From DASPKM01 sp036402175 (lineage in GTDB: Bacteria > Bacteroidota > Bacteroidia > Chitinophagales > Chitinophagaceae), in the NCBI GenBank assembly GCA_036402175.1, contig DASWTK010000145.1, positions 1-11,289 on the forward strand: a stretch of DNA of 11,289 bases. The letters are read 5' to 3'. The position numbers were made by a program, and so were the translations under genes. The notes beneath the pieces were generated by a model, which was not told where the DNA came from, searched no databases, and saw nothing but the letters and a program-made list of their open reading frames with translations. Position 1 is the first letter of the stretch; each line of letters opens with the position of its first letter. Shown piece by piece: positions 4,528-11,289 of this stretch.

Positions 4528-7017
4528 TCAGTTCTTCCCTTCCCACTCCATTTCTACGGTTTTGGTATAATCAACCAGTTTGGCGCCTACGGCTTTCCAG
4601 CCCATGACCTCAACAAGTTTCACAACTTTGAATTTGGCTTTGCGCACCTGTGATCCGCGTCCTGTATGCACTACAAGGATAGGTTCTTCCTGGGTTGTCA
4701 CTACTTCTAGCCGGTTTCCATCGCCTTCCTTTATGAATGGAAACTTTGTATGCAGGGTGGTAGTCTCAATCCTGAATCGTTTGATATTAAATTGCAGTTT
4801 TTCATTATCAAGATAAACCGCGGTAACAACTTTTTCGGGAACAAACTTTTCAATAAGCAATACTTTATCAGCCTCAAATCTTTGGGTAAGTTCCTGGTCG
4901 GTGATCTCGTAATTACCGTCGTTGTATATGACAAGAATCCTGTCTTCGGCCTCAAAGCTTCCCAGTTCAAGTCCTTTCTCTTCAGTTGTCAACCTTCCGA
5001 ACTGATCATCGAACCACAGGTTGCGTCCCGCAAGGGTTGATTTGCCAGCTTCCTTGAACTTTACGATGCGTACCGGGTATTTGGTGACCTGATTACCGAT
5101 CGAGGTGCGTCCCTTGATCTCCAGCTCTTCGAAATAAAATTCAAACGTTTTATTCCGTGCGGTGCAATTAGGACTCAGGATCACAGTTACAGCTTCCGCC
5201 TCACCATTAGGATTCACGCTCAGATAGTGAACCTTGCTTTTATCGCTGCCTTTTGTAAGGTCATATTCCCTGTCACGCGTAATGCCGGTAACATTGAACC
5301 GCTTGGCAAAAGTAATTCCGCTTTCGCCATCCATATAGATCATGTTATAGGTAGTACGCTCATCATTCTTCTGGAAAATTGCAGCGTGAAGTATGTCCTT
5401 ACCTATGTAAACTTTCTCGCCTACTTTCACCACTTTCATTATACCCCTTCTCGTAAAAACAATTATGTCATCAAGGTCTGAACAATCGCAGATAAATTCA
5501 TCTTTTTTAAGGCTGGTTCCAATGAATCCTTCGGCACGGTTCATATACAACCTTGTATTGGCAATGGCCACCTGCTTCGCATGAATGGCTTCGAACAACC
5601 TGATTTCCGTTTTGCGCTCACGCCCCTTTCCGAATTTTTTGAGCAGGTTTTCATAATAAGCTACGGCATAGTCAACAAGATTGTTCAGGTCGTGCTTTAC
5701 CTGTTTTATCTCACCCTCCAGGCCTTTTATCTGGGCATTCAGCTCTTCGATGTCCAGCTTGTAGATCCTGCGTACAGGTTTCTCTGTAAGTTTTATCACG
5801 TCTTCGCGGGTAACGTCGCGCTTCAGTTGCTTACGGAAAGGCGCAAACGCTTTTTCAATTCCCGCAAGCACTTTTTCCCAGGACTCGTGTTTCTTTTCGA
5901 GTTCCTTATAGATCTTTTCTTCAAAGAATATTTTTTCAAGCGAAGTATAGTGCCATTTATCCTGCAGCTCAGCCAGCCTGATCTCCAGTTCCCTTTTCAG
6001 CAATTCCTTCGTCTGGTCGGCCGACAGTTTCAGTAACTGGTGCACTCCTATAAACACAGGCTTGTGTTCAACGATCACGCAGGCATTGGGCGATACGCTG
6101 ACTTCACAATCTGTAAATGCATATAACGCATCGATCGTTATATCCGGTGAAATTCCTGGCGCCAGGTCAATCAGGATCTCTACTTCCTGTGCGGTGTTGT
6201 CCGTTACTTTTTTGATCTTGATCTTTCCCTGATCATTGGCCTTTACAATAGATTCCATTAACTGGGTGGTGGTAACGCCATAGGGCACATCCCGGATCGC
6301 GATCGTCTTTTTATCGATCTCCTCGATGTGCGCGCGGATCCGGAGTTTACCACCCCGCTTGCCTTCATTATAGTTGGAAGTATCGATCATGCCGGCAGTC
6401 TGGAAATCGGGAAATATCTCAAATTTTTTGCCCCGCAGGTGCCTGATGCACGCATCGATAAGTTCGCAGAAATTATGTGGAAGTATCTTTGTTGAAAGAC
6501 CCACTGCAATTCCTTCGGCTCCCTGTGCCAGGAGAAGAGGAAATTTCATCGGCAGAAAGAGCGGTTCATTTTTCCTGCCATCATAGCTCAGCTGCCATTC
6601 TGTTGTTTTACTGTTGAATGCAACTTCCAGTGCAAACTTCGAAAGCCTTGCTTCGATATAACGCGCGGCAGCTGCATCATCACCTGTACGAACGTCACCC
6701 CAGTTACCCTGTGTTTCTATAAGCAGGTCTTTCTGTCCAAGGTTCACCAATGCTTCGCCAATGGAGGCGTCGCCATGCGGATGGTATTGCATGCTTTGTC
6801 CGATGATGTTGGCTACTTTATTAAAACGGCCATCATCCATCTCTTTCATTGCATGGAGTATGCGACGCTGTACGGGCTTAAGACCGTCTTCCACCGCAGG
6901 CACCGCACGTTCCAGTATTACGTAAGAGGCATAATCAAGGAACCAGGTTTTGTATTGTCCCTGAACACCTGATTCATTCTCATGAAAATTGTTGTCCTTT
7001 ATTTTCGAAGTTGCCAT
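4528..7017 (-). CDS. parC: DNA topoisomerase IV subunit A
   Basis: The 829-residue DNA-cleaving subunit of a type IIA topoisomerase. With ParE it should decatenate replicated chromosomes. The catalytic tyrosine is Tyr120 in AAAARYIEARLSK (helped by Arg119). The region before it has YHPHGDASIGEAL (78-90), and GIAVGLSTKILPHN (169-182) is a conserved breakage-reunion block. A charged coiled coil at about 420-470 carries the C-gate. From about 490 comes the C-terminal beta-pinwheel (FTRRGIMKVVKVGEKVYIGKD around 521-541). No QRRGGKG-like GyrA box is visible, which favours ParC over GyrA. In the quinolone region the place of ParC Ser80 is Ala84, while Glu84 is kept as Glu88. The ATG overlaps the stop of the upstream M16 gene (TAATG), so translation is probably coupled. 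A parE gene is not in the window, although parE and parC are often adjacent in bacteria. The stop is 5 bp from that of msrA, leaving no room for a terminator between them. Confidence 0.93.
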   Translation of the reverse strand: MATSKIKDNNFHENESGVQGQYKTWFLDYASYVILERAVPAVEDGLKPVQRRILHAMKEMDDGRFNKVANIIGQSMQYHPHGDASIGEALVNLGQKDLLIETQGNWGDVRTGDDAAAARYIEARLSKFALEVAFNSKTTEWQLSYDGRKNEPLFLPMKFPLLLAQGAEGIAVGLSTKILPHNFCELIDACIRHLRGKKFEIFPDFQTAGMIDTSNYNEGKRGGKLRIRAHIEEIDKKTIAIRDVPYGVTTTQLMESIVKANDQGKIKIKKVTDNTAQEVEILIDLAPGISPDITIDALYAFTDCEVSVSPNACVIVEHKPVFIGVHQLLKLSADQTKELLKRELEIRLAELQDKWHYTSLEKIFFEEKIYKELEKKHESWEKVLAGIEKAFAPFRKQLKRDVTREDVIKLTEKPVRRIYKLDIEELNAQIKGLEGEIKQVKHDLNNLVDYAVAYYENLLKKFGKGRERKTEIRLFEAIHAKQVAIANTRLYMNRAEGFIGTSLKKDEFICDCSDLDDIIVFTRRGIMKVVKVGEKVYIGKDILHAAIFQKNDERTTYNMIYMDGESGITFAKRFNVTGITRDREYDLTKGSDKSKVHYLSVNPNGEAEAVTVILSPNCTARNKTFEFYFEELEIKGRTSIGNQVTKYPVRIVKFKEAGKSTLAGRNLWFDDQFGRLTTEEKGLELGSFEAEDRILVIYNDGNYEITDQELTQRFEADKVLLIEKFVPEKVVTAVYLDNEKLQFNIKRFRIETTTLHTKFPFIKEGDGNRLEVVTTQEEPILVVHTGRGSQVRKAKFKVVKLVEVMGWKAVGAKLVDYTKTVEMEWEGKN

Positions 7018-10000
7018 TATTTGAGTTTAAATACTACCGCACCGCTTTTATCGGTATCGGATTCAAGTCTGATCTCATAGGTTTTATCGCCCGCTGTTAC
7101 CTTCATCAATGCGGTATTCGGAGGAATGCTACCGAGGTTGTTGGCGTACATTACCAGTTCATTACTCCTGTTCGGATTTGCTTTCAATTTAACGCTGATT
7201 GGCTTATCGGTTAGTTTTTGTTTGCCCACCACAACCTGGCCGTTAAAATAAACCGTCACGCTGTCCCCATCTATGTCACCATTATCGTAAAGGTCTACCT
7301 GGAAATCGGGTGACGTAATTTCAATTGTCTGCTGCACATTCACTTTACGGTTCGCGATGGTATTCGGAACAGTTGGCGCGGCAGATTCAGGCATCAGGAT
7401 CGCAAAGAACTGATTTTTTCCATTGAGGATGAGGTTAGCAGCCTGCTGCACATCTTTTGGCGTAAGTGCCTCCACAAATTTTTCATATTCAAGAAAACGC
7501 TTCGGATCGCCACCCTGGGATTTCAGATTCATCAGCTGATCAAGCCAGACATTATTCTCCTTCATCTGTGTCTTATGTGTTTCAAGCCATTGCTTTTTCA
7601 CCTTGTCAAGGTATTGCTTATCGGGCCCGTTTTTAGCCAGCAGCTCAAATTCTTTTTTCACCGCTTTTAACAGCGTATCCACTTTTTCGGGACCACAAGG
7701 TAGTTGCAAAACAAAACTGTAATTGCCAAAAGGGATTTTTTCGAGGCTCGCAAATGTACCACCTCCATAAATGCCCTGGACTTTTTCACGCAACTCTTCA
7801 ATAATGCGGATGTTCAGTACTTCACTCATCGCCTGCGTTTTCAGCTCCAGGTCTTCGCTGAATGCAATTTCTCCGGCGTAGAAAGCAAGGATCAGGCTTT
7901 TCTGCTCCTTTCCCTTATTTACTGTCAGATTCTTTTTACCGCTTACGGTTCTTACTTTATTATCGACATAATTGAACTTTTTTCCTGAAGCCGGAAGGCT
8001 TCCGATGTATTTCTCGATCAAAGGAATTATTTGCTCTTCTTTGAAACTACCAACAAAAACAAAGTTCATTCCGCTTACATCCCCGAATCGCTCACGGTAA
8101 ATGGCCAGCGACCGGTCGAGGTTGATCTTGTCATAGTACTCGCTTTTAGGCACTGCAACCGGAGCCAGCGGATTGTAGTTGAATAAAGTCTGATACATGG
8201 TATCAATGAACGCGGCCTGCGGATTGGCGCTGAGCATTGCAAATTGTGATTTATTCCTTTGAACGAAAGACCTGAACAGGGAGGTGTCTTTTCGGGGCGC
8301 TGTAAAATACAGGTGTGCAAGCTGCAGCATTGATTCAATATCCTTTACAGTTGAATTTCCGCGGATGCCTTCAGACGTTGCGGAGAACACCGGATTCACG
8401 CTAACAGTTTTGCCGGCAAGGGTTTTCTTGAGGTCTGTTGGTGAAAAATCACCAACTCCCATCGCGGTAACAATCGCTGTTGCATATTCCGCGTTGTATT
8501 TATCTGCCAGTCCATAGTTATTTTTACCGCCATGCCTTGTTGAACCCATCAGCACCTGGTCATCCTTAAAATCGGTTGGCCTGAGTACAACGGTGACACC
8601 ATTGCTCAGTTTAAGTTCAGTGGTGCCAAGCAACGCATTTTTCGATTTGGAAACTACCTTGCCTGCATTGGGAACTTTTGTGAGCAGGTTTGTCTGAATC
8701 GCTTTCTCTTCATAAGGCTTGATATCAGCCTTTTCTTTTTCTTCCAGCACGGCAAGGAGCTCTTTGGATTCAGGCAGTTTATCGTTTGATTTAGGATCAG
8801 GACCGGTTACATACACAAACCTGTTCTTCTGGTCTTTAAATTTCGCAGATACAGCGTTTACTTCCTCAATGGTTACGCCGGGTAAAATAGATTTCACATA
8901 TTCAAACTCCTTTTCAATCCCGGGAGAAGGTTCTTCCTGAAGGAAATGGTTGATATATTCCTGAACATAGTTCTCCGACTCCGTTTTGTCGCGGTTGTTA
9001 TAAGTTCTTTCATAAAACGCAATCATATTCTTTTTAGCGCGATCGAGTTCGGCCGCGGTAAAACCGTAACGCTTCACTCTTTCGATCTCTTCCGCAAGTG
9101 CGTTTACTCCCTTATTAACATCCCCGGTGCCTGCTCCGGCAAAAGCGTTGAAGGCTTCATGACCACGGGCAAACGAGCCAAAGCTTGTTGACGCGAAAAT
9201 AAACGGAGGGTTTTCCTTTTGCGTCAATTCCTGCAAACGCTGGTTCATAAGAGTTGTGAAGAGCTGCTGTACAAGATCATCACGGTAATCAGCAACCGTA
9301 GTTGAAGGCTTTACTTTGTAAGCCGGATAGTTAATGGCAAAAACATAACTGGTAGCTTCCTTGTCGGTCACCACCATCGCGTCACTGTTCTGGTAAGGCG
9401 GCAGACCGGAAACTTCTCTTTTGCGTGCATTGGCTGGTGCTGCGAGACCTGAAAAGTGTTTGCGGATCATTTGTTCGGCCTTGGCCGGTTCAATATCTCC
9501 AACTACAATAACCGCCATCAGGTCCGGGCGATACCAGTCGCGGTAAAATCGCCTGATAGCATCGTGTTTAAAATTTTTTATAATGCTGTCAACTCCTATC
9601 GGAAGCCGACTGGCATATTTCGATTCTGCAAATAATTTTGGATAGATCTTTCTGAACATGCGATCGTTCGCTCCCTTTCCGAGCCTGCTTTCCTCCAGTA
9701 TGATGGCACGTTCTCCATCGATATCGTCATTCTGATAAGTTACATTATGGGCCCAGTCTTCCAGTACCTGGAATCCTTTTTCAAGGTTTCCGGGTTTGCT
9801 TGTTGGAATCGGCAGTATATAAACTGTTTCGTCAAAGCTTGTATATGCATTCAGGTCATTCCCGAATCCTACCCCAATATCCTGCAAAAAAGAAACGATA
9901 TCGTTCTTTTTAAAATTTTTGGTTCCATTGAATGCCATATGCTCAGCCATATGGGCAAGCCCCTGCTGATCGTCATCCTCGTTAATGGAACCCGCATTTA

Positions 10001-10190
10001 CAACCAATCGTAATTCGACCCGCTGTTCGGGTTTTTTATTTTGCCTGATGTAATAGGTTAATCCGTTTTCCAGTTTCCCTACTTTCAATTTTGGGTCAAG
10101 GGGTAATGGTTCGGCCAGGTTTACCTGGGCAAACAGCTGGAAGGAAGTTAACAACAACCATACAAACAACAATAGGGATCTGCTCTTCAT
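7017..10190 (-). CDS. Secreted M16 zinc metallopeptidase with extra C-terminal domain
   Basis: A 1057-residue M16 (pitrilysin/insulinase) peptidase. A signal peptide (MKSRSLLLFVWLLLTSFQLFAQ, about 1-22) predicts export to the periplasm or outer surface. The first M16 half has the inverted zinc motif HMAEH: His80, catalytic Glu83 and His84, with the third ligand Glu160 in GERAIILEESRLGK, the usual distance downstream. The second M16 half starts near residue 520 (LKLSNGVTVVLRP) and lacks HxxEH, as normal for the inactive half. M16 homology ends around 940. Residues about 958-1057 form an extra domain with an acidic loop DNGDIDGD (969-976), NELVMYANNLGSIPPNT and a final ESDTDKSGAVVFKL. The frame is open to a TTG at 10214, but that codon lies inside a perfect -7 box, so the ATG at 10190 is preferred. 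The stop overlaps the parC start. It lies 84 bp downstream of the phosphatase gene. The substrate is unknown; digestion of peptides or processing of envelope proteins would fit. Confidence 0.93.
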   Translation of the reverse strand: MKSRSLLLFVWLLLTSFQLFAQVNLAEPLPLDPKLKVGKLENGLTYYIRQNKKPEQRVELRLVVNAGSINEDDDQQGLAHMAEHMAFNGTKNFKKNDIVSFLQDIGVGFGNDLNAYTSFDETVYILPIPTSKPGNLEKGFQVLEDWAHNVTYQNDDIDGERAIILEESRLGKGANDRMFRKIYPKLFAESKYASRLPIGVDSIIKNFKHDAIRRFYRDWYRPDLMAVIVVGDIEPAKAEQMIRKHFSGLAAPANARKREVSGLPPYQNSDAMVVTDKEATSYVFAINYPAYKVKPSTTVADYRDDLVQQLFTTLMNQRLQELTQKENPPFIFASTSFGSFARGHEAFNAFAGAGTGDVNKGVNALAEEIERVKRYGFTAAELDRAKKNMIAFYERTYNNRDKTESENYVQEYINHFLQEEPSPGIEKEFEYVKSILPGVTIEEVNAVSAKFKDQKNRFVYVTGPDPKSNDKLPESKELLAVLEEKEKADIKPYEEKAIQTNLLTKVPNAGKVVSKSKNALLGTTELKLSNGVTVVLRPTDFKDDQVLMGSTRHGGKNNYGLADKYNAEYATAIVTAMGVGDFSPTDLKKTLAGKTVSVNPVFSATSEGIRGNSTVKDIESMLQLAHLYFTAPRKDTSLFRSFVQRNKSQFAMLSANPQAAFIDTMYQTLFNYNPLAPVAVPKSEYYDKINLDRSLAIYRERFGDVSGMNFVFVGSFKEEQIIPLIEKYIGSLPASGKKFNYVDNKVRTVSGKKNLTVNKGKEQKSLILAFYAGEIAFSEDLELKTQAMSEVLNIRIIEELREKVQGIYGGGTFASLEKIPFGNYSFVLQLPCGPEKVDTLLKAVKKEFELLAKNGPDKQYLDKVKKQWLETHKTQMKENNVWLDQLMNLKSQGGDPKRFLEYEKFVEALTPKDVQQAANLILNGKNQFFAILMPESAAPTVPNTIANRKVNVQQTIEITSPDFQVDLYDNGDIDGDSVTVYFNGQVVVGKQKLTDKPISVKLKANPNRSNELVMYANNLGSIPPNTALMKVTAGDKTYEIRLESDTDKSGAVVFKLK

Positions 10191-10211
10191 AACTGCGGTT
10201 TTAATAAGCAG

Positions 10212-10219
10212 CAAATATA
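10212..10219 (-). promoter_or_regulatory. -7 box of the M16-parC operon
   Basis: Read on the - strand, the bases are TATATTTG, a perfect match to the Bacteroidota -7 consensus TAnnTTTG. Transcription would begin about 5-7 nt further on, leaving a leader of about 15 nt to the ATG at 10190. No clear TTG element lies at the usual distance upstream. The box decides the M16 start, because the alternative TTG codon (10214) is part of it. It implies that M16-parC can be transcribed apart from the phosphatase gene. Confidence 0.5.
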
Positions 10220-10274
10220 TTCGAGGCGGGGGGAAGTTGTATGTCGCTCATGGAATAAATTGAGGATTTATACA

Positions 10275-11289
10275 TTACCTGATCACTTCTTCAATTACTT
10301 TTCCAATGCATCCTCCCGGTTGTTGAATTCGAAGCAAAGCGGCTACTGTTGGTGCAATGTCAGTCATATAAACTTCCCTGTTTGAGCGGCCAGGCCTGAT
10401 TCCCCAACCATACCACAAAAGCGGAATATGCGAATCGTAAGGATTCCAGAGCGCGTGAGATGTTCCCGCGGTACCTCCATCAATCCAATGAGGTTTGGGC
10501 AAAAATGCAATATCGCCGCTGCGTGACGGATAATAACCGTTCGCTATCATTTCACGCACTTTTTCCGGCATGGGTTCCAGCATAACTTTTGTAATATCGA
10601 ACGCCCTTGAAATGGACTCTTTCTTTTCAAGAAAAGCGACAATCCACTCCTTCAAAACCTTTATGTCAATTTTCAGAGAATCAACCAGTGAATGATTCAG
10701 ATGTATCTGGTAATTCAGGCTGCTTACTATCAGCTTATCGCTTCCGAATTGCTGTTTCAGCAAGGGAGCCATTTCTGCTACGAAAATATTATCGTCGAAT
10801 GTTCTTCCCGGCAGCCGGTTCTCCTGCATAAAACCGGGAACATTTGCCACTCCGTGATCAGCCGATAAAAAAGCAAGGTATTTGCCTGCACCTACACGCG
10901 TATCCAGGTATCGGAAAAATTCACCAAGCTCATGGTCAAGCCGCAGGTATGCATCTTCCGTTTCAATAGAATTCGGACCAAAGGAATGACCAATGTAATC
11001 AGTTGACGAAAAACTGACCGCCAGAAAATCGGTTACCGAGTCTTTCCCAAGCTGTTCCCCTTCCATTGCGGCCCTTGCCATTTCAAACGTCATCGTGTTG
11101 CCATAAGGAGTGTAATTCAGCATCGAATAATTGGTTCCCGCAAATGAATTGAGATCGTACGGAAAGGTCCTGGCCGAAGTTCCAAAAGGTTTTTGTTCAT
11201 ATTGTTTCTCATCGGCCGTACTCTGGACGTATGTATTCAGTGGATACAATGTGCTCCATCCTTTGCGATAATATGCATCAGGCAGTTTT
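10275..11289 (-). CDS. pafA: PafA-like alkaline phosphatase, C-terminal part
   Basis: The 5' end lies beyond the window; 337 codons and the TAA stop are visible, and the frame is open to the edge. The protein belongs to the alkaline phosphatase superfamily with two active-site zinc ions, and removes phosphate from monoesters in the periplasm. In the partial protein (first full codon as residue 1), the ligands are Asp97 and His101 (SSTDYIGH), Asp144 and His145 (SADHGV), and His278 (GTSHALWNPYDSH). Their spacings (4, 47, 48 and 181 from Asp97) equal those I recall for Elizabethkingia PafA (D305, H309, D352, H353, H486), so about 208 residues are missing. The missing part would hold the signal peptide, the Thr nucleophile and the Lys/Arg pair that separates PafA monoesterases from diesterases, so the substrate class is inferred. 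A 60-80 bp gap separates it from the M16 gene, with no clear terminator. A TTG-initiated frame at 11249 is only an artefact of the edge. Confidence 0.88.
   Translation of the reverse strand, partial: KLPDAYYRKGWSTLYPLNTYVQSTADEKQYEQKPFGTSARTFPYDLNSFAGTNYSMLNYTPYGNTMTFEMARAAMEGEQLGKDSVTDFLAVSFSSTDYIGHSFGPNSIETEDAYLRLDHELGEFFRYLDTRVGAGKYLAFLSADHGVANVPGFMQENRLPGRTFDDNIFVAEMAPLLKQQFGSDKLIVSSLNYQIHLNHSLVDSLKIDIKVLKEWIVAFLEKKESISRAFDITKVMLEPMPEKVREMIANGYYPSRSGDIAFLPKPHWIDGGTAGTSHALWNPYDSHIPLLWYGWGIRPGRSNREVYMTDIAPTVAALLRIQQPGGCIGKVIEEVIR

Noticed and set aside
5581..6036. A 151-codon + strand frame opposite parC
   Set aside because: It lies fully antisense within the well-supported topoisomerase gene, and its Phe/Leu-rich product is what the opposite strand of a Lys/Glu-rich coiled coil would give.
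9936..9958. Repeated GCCATATG within the M16 gene
   Set aside because: It is explained by the codons of the HMAEHMA zinc motif, where His-Met occurs twice.
1..11289. Defence system, mobile element, CRISPR array or biosynthetic cluster
   Set aside because: None of the genes belongs to such a system, and no spaced repeat array, terminal inverted repeats, integrase or transposase is visible.

Overview
The window looks like ordinary chromosome from a member of the Bacteroidota, most likely near the Chitinophagaceae (inference). The evidence is a perfect Bacteroidota-type -7 box (TAnnTTTG) ahead of the M16 peptidase, near-matches at other starts, almost no Shine-Dalgarno sequences, and protein types typical of the phylum: a PafA-like phosphatase, a two-repeat secreted M16 peptidase, a topoisomerase IV A subunit with HPHGDAS in its quinolone region, and a NUDIX/pyrE divergent pair. 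I saw no insertion sequence, integrase, tRNA, rRNA or CRISPR array, and no convincing sign of a new multi-gene system.

Layout. Bases 1-828 hold no gene I can support; they are AT-rich and contain a 12-bp palindrome and a cluster of ATCAAC hexamers. A small LEA14-like lipoprotein gene follows on the + strand (829-1293). On the - strand, pyrE (1772-2410) runs into a gene for an exported heavy-metal-associated (HMA) protein (1385-1747), which ends at a strong hairpin/T-tract terminator (1330-1360). A NUDIX hydrolase (2450-3082, +) diverges from pyrE across only 39 bp. It converges on a MenI/YdiI-type hotdog thioesterase (3136-3558, -). An exported methionine sulfoxide reductase A (3806-4522, +) is convergent with topoisomerase IV subunit A (4528-7017, -), with 5 nt between the stop codons. 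The topoisomerase gene overlaps the stop of a 1057-residue secreted M16 metallopeptidase (7017-10190, -) as TAATG. Upstream on the same strand is the 3' part of a PafA-like alkaline phosphatase (10275 to the window edge).

How the genes relate. Most are housekeeping or cell-envelope functions: pyrimidine synthesis (PyrE), nucleotide-type hydrolysis (NUDIX), acyl-CoA thioester hydrolysis (probably menaquinone synthesis), repair of oxidised methionine in the envelope (MsrA), chromosome decatenation (ParC), and envelope proteolysis and phosphate release (M16, PafA). The tightest link visible in the sequence is the M16-parC overlap, which implies co-transcription and probably coupled translation. 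The items most worth a second look are the roughly 100-residue extra C-terminal domain on the M16 peptidase with a DNGDIDGD acidic loop, the peptidase-topoisomerase coupling, the facing overlapping promoters between pyrE and the NUDIX gene, and the unexplained 0.8-kb leader region.
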